Shown piece after piece: positions 38,275-46,165 of a stretch of DNA of 64,000 nt; the stretch's first letter is position 1, and each line of letters opens with the position of its first letter. The notes under the pieces are model-generated. The model was not told where the DNA came from, searched no databases, and saw only the letters and a list, made by a program, of their open reading frames with translations. The position numbers and the translations under genes were made by a program. Origin of the DNA: Gammaproteobacteria bacterium. Its GTDB lineage: Bacteria; Pseudomonadota; Gammaproteobacteria; HTCC5015. The stretch spans positions 280,252 through 344,251 of the forward strand of contig JACDDA010000002.1 of assembly GCA_013817245.1 (NCBI GenBank). The letters run 5' to 3'.

Positions 38275-38303
38275 GAACACTTCCTTGTTGCTATGCAGCA
38301 GAA

Positions 38304-39149
38304 TCAGCTGGCGGCACTGTGTTGTTGTGCTTGAGCTTGGAGCTGATGAATCTTATCGACCTCGGCGAGTAATTCCTGAGTAGCGGGGAAATTAAAATCA
38401 CGTTCAAGTAAGGTGGGGAACACGCCTACGAGTTGGTAAGCGGTTTCTAGCAGTTGCCAAACCGGGTCAATAACATCTGCGCCATGGGTGTCGACGCGTA
38501 AATCTTCGGCTTCGACATAGTGCCCTGCGATATGGGCGTAGGCGATTCGTTGTAAAGGCAGCGCTTTTAAAAATGCGTGGGCATCGTAATGATGGTTAAT
38601 AGAATTCACATAGATATTGTTAAGGTCTAATAATAAATCGCAATCAGCGCGGCTGATGACGGCGTTGATGAAATCAATCTCAGTCATTTCTTGGCCGGGC
38701 GCAGCATAATAAGACACGTTTTCAATCGCGATGCGCTGTCCCAATAATTCTTGTACCCGCATGATACGCGCAGCGACATGGTCAACCGCAGCTTCGGTAA
38801 AAGGGATCGGCATTAAGTCGTATAAATGCCCGTCATCGGAGCAATAACTTAAATGTTCTGAATAACAACGGATTTGATGGGTATTAAGAAACTCTTTGAT
38901 ATCGAGCACCAGGCTCTCATCCAACGGTGCAGGACTGCCTAGCGATAACGATAAACCATGACAAACAAAAGGATAACGTTCGGTAAATTTACGTAACTCT
39001 TTACCCCAGCGGCCGCCCACGCGAATCCAATTTTCCGGCGCGACTTCCATGAAATTAACTTGTGACGGATAAGGATCTGAGAGCGGGCCCGTGAGAGCCC
39101 GTCTCAAACCTAAACCCGCACCAGTAACGCTATAGCGAGGGATTTGCAT
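38304..39149 (-). CDS. hvfB: DUF692 multinuclear non-heme iron oxygenase HvfB
   Basis: MNIO (MbnB/TglH/HvfB) family enzyme, a TIM-barrel iron oxygenase that rewrites cysteine in a peptide substrate. In Haemophilus HvfB it makes copper-binding oxazolone/thioamide pairs at EGKCG sites. The 281-residue sequence carries the family's metal-ligand blocks in order: GAGLGLRR (10-17), CHGLSLSLGS with H64, SEHLSY (E98, H99), IENVSYY (E143, N144), LLDLNNIYVN (D175, N177, N178), HIAGH (H206, H210), DTHG (D220, H222) and LLERDFN. It lies 29 bp after the precursor gene hvfA. Confidence 0.93.
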   Translation of the reverse strand: MQIPRYSVTGAGLGLRRALTGPLSDPYPSQVNFMEVAPENWIRVGGRWGKELRKFTERYPFVCHGLSLSLGSPAPLDESLVLDIKEFLNTHQIRCYSEHLSYCSDDGHLYDLMPIPFTEAAVDHVAARIMRVQELLGQRIAIENVSYYAAPGQEMTEIDFINAVISRADCDLLLDLNNIYVNSINHHYDAHAFLKALPLQRIAYAHIAGHYVEAEDLRVDTHGADVIDPVWQLLETAYQLVGVFPTLLERDFNFPATQELLAEVDKIHQLQAQAQQHSAAS

Positions 39150-39178
39150 AAGGTATAAAACCTACCTAATGAGGATGA

Positions 39179-39577
39179 CTATTTCTTTACTGCAGCTTTG
39201 GGTTCTTCTTTCTTCATGTCAGCGCCGCACTTGCCTTCGCCACATTTGCCTTCAACCGCTGTTTTAGCTTCTGCGCCGCCTTTACCAGCAACACCTTGCT
39301 TCGTGTCACTTCCTGCTTTTTTGTCAGCGCCGCACTTGCCTTCGCCACATTTGCCTTCGCCACATTTGCCTTCAGCATGTTTTGCATCGTCTTTTTTCTT
39401 AGCGCCGCATTTGCCTTCGCCGCATTTACCTTCGGCGCCTGCAACCATGTAGCCGCTGCTCATTTCGGTCATGCCGAAAGGATTTTGTTCAGCTGAAACA
39501 GGTGCTGCTGCTAAAGAAGCTAACAGGGTTACGCCCAAAGCAGAGGCGATCGGGCTAAGCTTGTTTTTATGGTTCAT
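39179..39577 (-). CDS. hvfA: HvfA-type RiPP precursor with seven EGKCG motifs
   Basis: A 132-residue precursor with a Sec signal peptide (about 1-29, cleavage VSA-EQ). A short linker follows, then a Lys/Ala/Gly-rich core with seven EGKCG pentapeptides at 49-53, 54-58, 69-73, 74-78, 79-83, 109-113 and 114-118. They fall in blocks of two, three and two. EGKCG is the motif modified by HvfB/HvfC in Haemophilus influenzae to a copper-binding oxazolone/thioamide pair. AGKGG at 97-101 looks like an eighth unit that lost its Cys. GGAG lies upstream of the ATG, and a 295-bp gene-free region precedes the operon. Predicted role: secreted copper chelator or buffer. Confidence 0.93.
   Translation of the reverse strand: MNHKNKLSPIASALGVTLLASLAAAPVSAEQNPFGMTEMSSGYMVAGAEGKCGEGKCGAKKKDDAKHAEGKCGEGKCGEGKCGADKKAGSDTKQGVAGKGGAEAKTAVEGKCGEGKCGADMKKEEPKAAVKK
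39224..39433 (-). repeat. 15-nt coding repeats for EGKCG
   Basis: The hvfA core contains tandem or near-tandem 15-nt units coding Glu-Gly-Lys-Cys-Gly in a 2-3-2 arrangement, nearly identical in DNA. Such an array can expand or contract by slippage or recombination, changing the number of copper sites. Confidence 0.85.
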
Positions 39578-39872
39578 GAAAATTTCTCCAAAATGATGAA
39601 ATGATAATTTAATAGATCAATGTGACTGGATAACGCTTCAAGCCATCTTACTAAAGGAAAGCTAACGCTAAAGCTAAAGTAAGGCAGCCAGTGTACCTAT
39701 TTCAATACGCATGAAAACTCTTTTTGGATGCTACGGAATAAGATCCCGCAATCAGGGCAGGCTTAATTAAGGCGAAATAAATGGAGAGTAGAAAGATAAA
39801 GCTAAATAAATTCAAGGAGTTGTGGCTTGTGCGAAGTGCAAAAGCCACCGCTCAGACGATCAATACATTTAT

Positions 39873-40211
39873 TTATAATAGAAAAATAAAAGTCGCTATG
39901 ACGACCGCGAGTTGTACAGGCACCATTACTTTGTAATTTTTAGATACCACAATCATTAATAAGGTAAGCGCGCAGGCGATACCTAATAAAACTTTAGCGT
40001 CCAAGGGGCTGAAATTATTAATCGCAATCCGCGCGGCTAGATATAAGCCCAATCCGGCTACAACGCCGCTAATAGCAGGCAGCACGGCCAATTTATAAGA
40101 CTTGGCATTAGCAGGCAGCGGGCCCATTATAATTAATGCAGGTACGTTAACCACAAACATGGCCAGTAAAATGGCGGCCAACGCTAATACGACAAAAACG
40201 AAGTAACCCAT
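39873..40211 (-). CDS. Small four-helix membrane protein, unknown
   Basis: A 112-residue, very hydrophobic protein with about four predicted transmembrane helices (around 3-28, 42-65, 75-90 and 93-112). No motif or family is recognised. ATG 40211 is preceded by a GGAGAA-type site. It lies between hvfA and nth on the same strand as both, 295 bp upstream of hvfA, so it is probably not part of the hvf operon. Codon use matches the neighbours, and the gene is likely real. Confidence 0.65.
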   Translation of the reverse strand: MGYFVFVVLALAAILLAMFVVNVPALIIMGPLPANAKSYKLAVLPAISGVVAGLGLYLAARIAINNFSPLDAKVLLGIACALTLLMIVVSKNYKVMVPVQLAVVIATFIFLL

Positions 40212-40304
40212 GGGTAGTTCTCCAGCGTGAGGGTCTTAAATCAGAGGTGGCGATTATGGGTTTGTCGGGCGAGGTGAGCAAGTAGAAGTTGCGGAAGTGG
40301 CTAG

Positions 40305-40940
40305 TTAGTCTTCGGCTTTATCAGGGTAAGCGCATAGATCTTCAATGAGGCAGGCACCGCAGCGCGGTTTACGGGCGACACAGGTATATCGACCATGCAA
40401 GATCAGCCAGTGATGCGCGTCTTGTTTAAATTCAACAGGCACACGTTTTTCTAATTGCTGCTCTACTTCGATGACATTTTTGCCCGGCGCTAAACCGGTG
40501 CGATTGGCTACTCTAAAAATATGTGTATCAACCGCAATGGTAGGCTGACCAAAAGCGGTGTTTAACACCACATTGGCGGTTTTACGACCCACGCCAGGCA
40601 GCGCTTCCAAAGCCTCACGAGATGCCGGCACTTGGCCGTCATGTTTTTCTAATAATAAAGCGCAAGTTTTTAGAATATTGCGGGCTTTGGTATTAAACAA
40701 ACCGATGGTTTGAATGTATTTTTTTAAACCACGCTCACCGAGTTTTAAAATAGTTGCTGGCGTATTGGCGACGGGAAATAATTTTGCCGTGGCTTTGTTA
40801 ACGCCGACATCTGTCGCTTGCGCCGATAAGATAACGGCAATTAATAATTCAAAAGAGTTTTGATAATTTAATTCAGTCGTCGGCGTAGGGTTAGCAGCGC
40901 GTAAACGTGTAAACATAATGCGACGTTGGCGGGCGTTCAT
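40305..40940 (-). CDS. nth: Endonuclease III
   Basis: DNA glycosylase/AP lyase that removes oxidised pyrimidines. The 211-residue sequence has the helix-hairpin-helix LEALPGVGRKTANVVLNTAFG with catalytic Lys, the catalytic Asp in IAVDTHIFRVANR, and a C-terminal [4Fe-4S] site C-x6-C-x2-C-x5-C in CVARKPRCGACLIEDLC. It is coupled to rsxE through ATGA, the standard rsx-nth arrangement. Confidence 0.97.
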   Translation of the reverse strand: MNARQRRIMFTRLRAANPTPTTELNYQNSFELLIAVILSAQATDVGVNKATAKLFPVANTPATILKLGERGLKKYIQTIGLFNTKARNILKTCALLLEKHDGQVPASREALEALPGVGRKTANVVLNTAFGQPTIAVDTHIFRVANRTGLAPGKNVIEVEQQLEKRVPVEFKQDAHHWLILHGRYTCVARKPRCGACLIEDLCAYPDKAED

Positions 40941-41593
40941 GTTTTAGATAGCCGCAAAGCTATGCGCGCATCAATCATATTTTTTACAGCGATTAATAGA
41001 CCTAAAATAATAAAAGCGCCCGGCGGTAAAATTGCTAATAAGAAACCGCGGTAATCAGTGTTCAGCTCAAATACAAAATCATTTGCTGCTGCACCGAAAA
41101 TCAAACCTGCATGGGCGAACAAAGTACCAAACCCGATGAGTTCACGCAAACTGCCTAGTGTTACTAGCGCCAATGCAAAACCAACACCCATGCTTAAAGC
41201 ATCAACGGCAGCGGCTAATGTTGAGTTTTTAATAGCAAATGATTCGGCGCGGCTGATGACAATACCATTGATAATAATCAACGGCACAAAAATACCTAAG
41301 CTTAAATACAGCTCATGCCAAAATGCATTCATCAATAATTCAATAGCGCTGACCACCGTGGCGATGATTAATAAAAAAACCGGCCTGCATATTTCGGGAC
41401 GTACGATATGACGCAGAAGTGAAATGCTAATATTCGACATCAGCAAGGTTAATAAAGTGGCTAGCGCTAAACCCAAAGCCGTAATAGCCGTATTGCTGAC
41501 CGCTAACAAAGGGCATAAACCTAAGAGCTGTACTAAGCCGGGATTGTTATGCCAGATATCGTCGCATAGTTTGTTTTTAATCAAGCTAGTCAT
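40937..41593 (-). CDS. rsxE: Electron transport complex subunit RsxE/RnfE
   Basis: Inner-membrane subunit (218 aa, six helices) of the Rsx/Rnf complex. It opens with the conserved NPGLVQLLGLCPLLAVSNTAITALGLALAT and contains NGIVISRAESFA, both diagnostic of RnfE. Rsx uses NADH-derived electrons to reduce ferredoxin and keeps SoxR reduced in E. coli. Overlaps rsxG and nth. Confidence 0.95.
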   Translation of the reverse strand: MTSLIKNKLCDDIWHNNPGLVQLLGLCPLLAVSNTAITALGLALATLLTLLMSNISISLLRHIVRPEICRPVFLLIIATVVSAIELLMNAFWHELYLSLGIFVPLIIINGIVISRAESFAIKNSTLAAAVDALSMGVGFALALVTLGSLRELIGFGTLFAHAGLIFGAAANDFVFELNTDYRGFLLAILPPGAFIILGLLIAVKNMIDARIALRLSKT

Positions 41594-42243
41594 GGCGTCC
41601 GCGCCGCTGTATTTTTTATTACAGTATTAGGAGAAAAAATAACAGCATGATGAGTTTTGGCGTATTGCAAAGTAGTGTAAATCGCCAGCACCACGGCGCG
41701 CGGTGTAATAGTTGCGCCTACAAAAGCATCAAAATCGCCGCCATCTGGTTTTACTTTCCATTGTGATGCTGCCGGATTGTTTAAGCTTAAACCACTAAAT
41801 TGTTGGATCCAATCAGAGCGCGTTATATCAATTGCATCGCCTAAGCCGCGCGTTTCACGATGCGTGATGACCCGTACGCCCGCAAGACTATGGTCAACAT
41901 TAATACCAATCAATAGTTGAATGTTGCCACCATACCCATTCGGTGCAGCGGTAAAAAATAATGCAGCAACCGGGTTTTCATTTAGATGCGCGCGATGAAC
42001 GATAACGGATTGTTTAGTACCTAAAGCAGGATCTTGCAACACGATAACATCGTTAAGTAAATCATTGTCATAACGATGGTTTGGAATAATTTCATTTAAT
42101 ATTTTTAACTGAGCTACATGTTGGTTATGCGAGATTCGATCTTGCGTTGCATTATTGAGCCACCACAAAAAGCTAATCGACAATAGTGCGCAGATACTGA
42201 AAAAAGCGCTGTTCATGATAATGGGCGAGATACGAAACTTCAT
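41590..42243 (-). CDS. rsxG: Electron transport complex subunit RsxG/RnfG
   Basis: Periplasmic FMN-binding subunit (217 aa) with one N-terminal membrane anchor (about 11-29). The covalent flavinylation site is visible as DAFVGATITPRAV (Thr178). ETRGLGDAID is another family mark. It needs the flavin transferase ApbE, not seen in this window. Overlaps rsxD and rsxE by 4 nt each. Confidence 0.94.
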   Translation of the reverse strand: MKFRISPIIMNSAFFSICALLSISFLWWLNNATQDRISHNQHVAQLKILNEIIPNHRYDNDLLNDVIVLQDPALGTKQSVIVHRAHLNENPVAALFFTAAPNGYGGNIQLLIGINVDHSLAGVRVITHRETRGLGDAIDITRSDWIQQFSGLSLNNPAASQWKVKPDGGDFDAFVGATITPRAVVLAIYTTLQYAKTHHAVIFSPNTVIKNTAARTP

Positions 42244-43265
42244 GTTCTGCCGAATACGCGAGGTTTGGTAAAGTAATCTAACGCTGGCGCGGTTGAATTC
42301 ATCAGTAATACAGCAAAAGCGATGCCGTCAGAATAAGCGCCAAAGGTACGAATAAAATAAATCAATATACCAATGCCAGCGCCGTAAATAATTTTGCCCT
42401 TGTTGCTAGTGCAAGCTGAGACAGGATCGGTTGCAATAAAAAATGCCGCGAGCAGGGTGCTACTGGCGGTGATATGAAACAGTGGTGAAGGATAAACATT
42501 GTCATTAACCAACCAAAAAATACTGGCGACAATCGTAAGTGCGAGTAATAAGCTTATGGGTATATGCCACGTAATAATGCGTCGCCATAATAATAATAGG
42601 CCGCCGCATAACCACGCCAACGAAATAAATTCCCAGCCATAACCGCTCACATATCCAAAGAGTGGGCGAGTTACAATATGGCGAACATATTGATTTAAAT
42701 TTACGTTAGTTTTTAATGTGTCTAAAGGCGTTGCGCCGCTAATAGCATCCCAATTGGCTGTCGGTAATTGCTGTTGGAATACCGCTAAATACGTTTCGTA
42801 AAATGATAAATGATAATGCGCTAAACCTTGCGGCAAAATCCATTGACTCATATCTTTGGGAAACGAAACTAACAATACTGCATAACCCAGCATCGCAGGA
42901 TTAAACGGGTTGTAACCTAAACCACCGTATAATTGTTTGCCACATATAATGGCAAATCCGCAGCCGACCGTCGTTAACCACCACGGCGCTAAAGGCGGCA
43001 AAGCCAGTGCTAATAACCACGCGCAAACAAATGCGGAACCATCTTGTAGCGTGTCGAATATGGCGCGTCGCCGTAGCTTTAAAACACAAGCTTCTGCCAC
43101 GCATGCCACCATGCTGGCAATGACGATATTAAATAATACGCCCCAACCAAAAAAATAAATCATAAAGACACTGCCGGGAATCAGCGCGGCTATAACCCAC
43201 AACATAAGATGCTTAATGCGATTACCCGAATGGATATGCGGCGAACTAAGTGTTTTAAATTTCAT
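42240..43265 (-). CDS. rsxD: Electron transport complex subunit RsxD/RnfD
   Basis: Membrane subunit of 341 residues related to NqrB, with about nine helices. The start is the usual SSPHIHSGNRIKHLMLWVI. The periplasmic covalent FMN site is present as ISGATPLDTLK (Thr179), and GGLGYNPFNPAMLGYAVLL is the conserved helical hairpin. Overlaps rsxC by 4 nt and rsxG by 4 nt. Confidence 0.95.
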   Translation of the reverse strand: MKFKTLSSPHIHSGNRIKHLMLWVIAALIPGSVFMIYFFGWGVLFNIVIASMVACVAEACVLKLRRRAIFDTLQDGSAFVCAWLLALALPPLAPWWLTTVGCGFAIICGKQLYGGLGYNPFNPAMLGYAVLLVSFPKDMSQWILPQGLAHYHLSFYETYLAVFQQQLPTANWDAISGATPLDTLKTNVNLNQYVRHIVTRPLFGYVSGYGWEFISLAWLCGGLLLLWRRIITWHIPISLLLALTIVASIFWLVNDNVYPSPLFHITASSTLLAAFFIATDPVSACTSNKGKIIYGAGIGILIYFIRTFGAYSDGIAFAVLLMNSTAPALDYFTKPRVFGRT

Positions 43266-44848
43266 TCGGTTTCGTCATTTTGAAATGCTATTTTTTTCTT
43301 AGCGTTAACACGCGCTAATGCAGCTTGAATGTCCACTTGCGCGCCTAGGCTGGTAGTTTTTTGAGTTTCTAAAGCTTGCTTTTTTTGTTGCAACATTTCT
43401 TGCTTAATACGTTCTTCAGCGTCTAAACGCGCTTGCCTAGCTTCAAAACGCGCACGTGCGATATTGGATTTTTGATGGTTATAATTAATCTGAGTAATTT
43501 CTGTTTTGGCAAAACGATAATATTGAACCAGAGGAATTTCGCTAGGGCATACATAAGAGCAGCAACCGCATTCTATGCAGTCAAATAAATGCTGAGATTC
43601 AGCTTTAGCGAAGTCTTGTGTTTTGGCGTGCCAATATAATTGTTGTGGTAATAAATTAACTGGACATACTTGTTCGCAGGCGCCGCAGCGAATGCAACTT
43701 TTCTCGCCAACAGATTCAATTTCAAGATCAGAGGTGTAAACTAAAATACAGTTAGTTGATTTAATAACGGGCAGTTCATCACTAGTTAATGCAAAACCCA
43801 TCATCGGTCCGCCCATGATGAGTTGATAAATATTTTGTTGATAACCGCCGCAATGCATAATTAAATGCTCTATAGGCGTACCGAACAACACATCTATATT
43901 ATGCGCTTGTCGTATGCCATCGCCGCAAACAGTAACAACGCGGGAAATCAACGGTTCATTGTGTTCGATAGCGCGATGGATAGCATATACCGTCGCCACG
44001 TTATGACACATCAATCCAAACGCCGCCGGTAAGTCATCATGCGGAATTTCTAATCCAGTTAACGCTTTAATTAATTGTTTCTCATCGCCGCTAGGGTAAC
44101 GCGCAGGAATTATTTTGAGCTCGATATTGGTGGTTTTATTTTCTTGTAGCGCTAATTTTAAAGCGTGATACGCTTCTGGTTTGTTATCGGCTAAAGCAAT
44201 AAAACAATTTTTTACATTTAAGGCGTGTTGCAAAATACGAATGCCGGCAATAATGCCGTGTGCGTGTTCACGTATCAGCGCCTCATCGCAACAAATATAA
44301 GGTTCACATTCTATTGCATTAATAATTAATGTCTGAAGGGGGTTGTTAGCGCAAGAATTAAGTTTAACGGCGGTAGGGAAAGCCGCTCCGCCTAAACCAA
44401 CAATTCCGGCCTTATGAATTTTTTCGAAAATCTCAGTTGCGGAGAAAGCTGTAAAGTTTGTAATCGGTGTGCGTGTGATCCACTGTTCTGCGCCATCGGG
44501 CTCGATGATCATGCACGGCGTGATTAAACCTAAAGGATGAGATACGGCGCAATCTTCAATGGCGAATATTTTTCCGGAAGTAGGCGCGTGCAATCTTATG
44601 CTCATCTCCTCTTGCGTGTCAGCAATCAGTTGACCTTTAAGAACCGAATCGCCGATTTTCACTAGCGGCACAGCAGCGCTGCCTTTGTGTTGTTGCAAAG
44701 GTAAAATTAATCGTTTCGGCAAACTAATCGTTTTGATGGGTTCAGATAATGCAGCGCTATTGTTAATAGCAAAATATAAACCGCCATGTAATTCATGTGA
44801 CGTGGTTTGCTTAGTAATATTAAGCGGTATTTTAATGTTTACGCCCAC
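43262..44848 (-). CDS. rsxC: Electron transport complex subunit RsxC/RnfC
   Basis: Peripheral NADH-accepting subunit with FMN and two [4Fe-4S] clusters. The open frame runs up to 44938, overlapping rsxB by 73 bp, but homology starts at HELHGGLYF. I place the start at GTG 44848 (GVNIKIPLNI..., 528 aa), with GAGA upstream. Features: the HAPTSGK lipoyl-like block, the NADH-site region KAGIVGLGGAAFPTAVKL, and the ferredoxin-type CIRCGACEQVCP and CIECGCCSYVCP. The C-terminus is a charged coiled-coil of about 60 residues without the long Ala-rich repeats of E. coli RsxC. Confidence 0.92.
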   Translation of the reverse strand: MGVNIKIPLNITKQTTSHELHGGLYFAINNSAALSEPIKTISLPKRLILPLQQHKGSAAVPLVKIGDSVLKGQLIADTQEEMSIRLHAPTSGKIFAIEDCAVSHPLGLITPCMIIEPDGAEQWITRTPITNFTAFSATEIFEKIHKAGIVGLGGAAFPTAVKLNSCANNPLQTLIINAIECEPYICCDEALIREHAHGIIAGIRILQHALNVKNCFIALADNKPEAYHALKLALQENKTTNIELKIIPARYPSGDEKQLIKALTGLEIPHDDLPAAFGLMCHNVATVYAIHRAIEHNEPLISRVVTVCGDGIRQAHNIDVLFGTPIEHLIMHCGGYQQNIYQLIMGGPMMGFALTSDELPVIKSTNCILVYTSDLEIESVGEKSCIRCGACEQVCPVNLLPQQLYWHAKTQDFAKAESQHLFDCIECGCCSYVCPSEIPLVQYYRFAKTEITQINYNHQKSNIARARFEARQARLDAEERIKQEMLQQKKQALETQKTTSLGAQVDIQAALARVNAKKKIAFQNDETE

Positions 44849-44865
44849 GCTAATTATTCTCAGTG

Positions 44866-45450
44866 TTAATTTGCATGAGGCAAGTGTAAAGATGCTACAT
44901 GGATAGGAATAATTTTTGGTTGGGTTGGAAATGGCCACGCGGGTAGATTATTTTCCACCGGCACCATTAGAATGCAATCGACAGGACAAGGCGCGACACA
45001 TAATTTGCAGCCCGTACATTCTTGCGCGATAACGGTGTGCATTTGTTTGCTGGCACCAAGTATCGCATCTACTGGACAGGCTTTAATGCAGAGCGTGCAG
45101 CCGATGCAAATGTTTTCATCAATCACAGCGAGTAGCGAAACCTTTTCTTCAACGCCATTGGCGGGATTGAGCGGTTTACTCTCACGACTTAATAAATGGG
45201 CTAGTGCCTTAATAGTGGCGCTGCCGCCGGGTGGACATTGATTGATATCAGCATTGCCTTGTGTAATAGCAGTAGCGTAAGGACGGCAGCCGGGGAATGA
45301 GCATTGGCCACATTGTGTTTGAGGTAACAAGGCATCGATTTGATTAATGAGTTGGTCATTATTTTTTATTTTCAAATGAAGTGTCATATACGCTAACAAA
45401 GCGCCAATCAGCGCGATGATGCTACTAACAATAATAATAGATAGCCACAT
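44866..45450 (-). CDS. rsxB: Electron transport complex subunit RsxB/RnfB
   Basis: Ferredoxin-like subunit (194 aa) anchored by an N-terminal helix (about 3-24). It carries an N-terminal CGQCSFPGCRPYATAI cluster domain and two [4Fe-4S] motifs, CIGCTLCIKACPVDAI and CTGCKLCVAPCPVDCI. It passes electrons between RsxC and the membrane subunits or ferredoxin. Two bases separate it from rsxA; rsxC starts 17 bp after its stop. Confidence 0.96.
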   Translation of the reverse strand: MWLSIIIVSSIIALIGALLAYMTLHLKIKNNDQLINQIDALLPQTQCGQCSFPGCRPYATAITQGNADINQCPPGGSATIKALAHLLSRESKPLNPANGVEEKVSLLAVIDENICIGCTLCIKACPVDAILGASKQMHTVIAQECTGCKLCVAPCPVDCILMVPVENNLPAWPFPTQPKIIPIHVASLHLPHAN

Positions 45451-45452
45451 AA

Positions 45453-46034
45453 TTAGGTTTTAATAAATCCAGCGAAGCCTAAAAACGCTAATGACATAAT
45501 GCCAACGGTGATTAATGTTAACGGTGCGCCTTTAAAGGGCGCAGGCGCATCAGTCACGCTTAAGCGTTCGTGCATTGCCGCAAACAATACTAACACCACT
45601 AAAAATCCTAGCGCGGCACCAAAACCATAAACCGCCGCCTGCAGGAAGTTCTGCGCTTGTTGTATGTTCAATAAAGTGACGCCTAAGATCGCGCAGTTGG
45701 TAGTAATCAAAGCTAGAAAAATTCCTAGCGTATCGTGTAAGGCAGGTTTTATTTTACGTATTGCCATATCAGTGGATTGCACGATGACTAAAATTATTAA
45801 AATAAATATTAAAGTGCGTAAATAGGATAGATCTAAAGGAATCAAAATATATTGATATAGTAAATAATTAACTATCGAAGACAAGGTCAACACCAAGGCG
45901 GTCGCTAAGCCTACGCCTAATGCTGTTTTAATTGGGTATGGCGCGCGTATGAATGAACCTGCGCCTAAAAAATTAATTAAGACGATATTATTTACTAAGA
46001 CGGTACTGAGTAAAATCAGGAAATAGTCGGTCAT
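45453..46034 (-). CDS. rsxA: Electron transport complex subunit RsxA/RnfA
   Basis: Six-helix membrane subunit (193 aa) of the Rsx complex, first gene of rsxABCDGE. Signature blocks: LLSTVLVNNIVLINFLG near the N-terminus and TTNCAILGV in the middle. RsxA and RsxE form an inverted pair holding a membrane [2Fe-2S] cluster in Rnf complexes. A 131-bp gap separates it from the M48 protease gene upstream. Confidence 0.96.
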   Translation of the reverse strand: MTDYFLILLSTVLVNNIVLINFLGAGSFIRAPYPIKTALGVGLATALVLTLSSIVNYLLYQYILIPLDLSYLRTLIFILIILVIVQSTDMAIRKIKPALHDTLGIFLALITTNCAILGVTLLNIQQAQNFLQAAVYGFGAALGFLVVLVLFAAMHERLSVTDAPAPFKGAPLTLITVGIMSLAFLGFAGFIKT

Positions 46035-46165
46035 AACGGCGCGGAATCGATTAATAACAGAGGCAGACTATAGCAAAACTGCCTCGGCGGTTTAAGATAT
46101 TTTTGCTAACCGCGAGGGAGATAATGAATGTGTGTACGGGATTTTAATGAAATTTTAAGCGGCTG

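Noticed and set aside
39224-39433. Short regularly spaced DNA repeats that could suggest a CRISPR or minisatellite
   Set aside because: The units are 15 nt, in frame, and code for EGKCG; no unique spacers of CRISPR length and no cas genes.
39198-39452. Open frame of 84 codons on the + strand opposite hvfA, with a repeated HLPSPHLPS pattern
   Set aside because: It is the antisense of the EGKCG repeats; no ribosome-binding site, and the hvfA frame has signal peptide, motif and operon support.
44849-44938. Upstream extension of the rsxC frame by 30 codons
   Set aside because: It would overlap rsxB by 73 bp, and the added residues have no RsxC similarity; GTG 44848 fits better.
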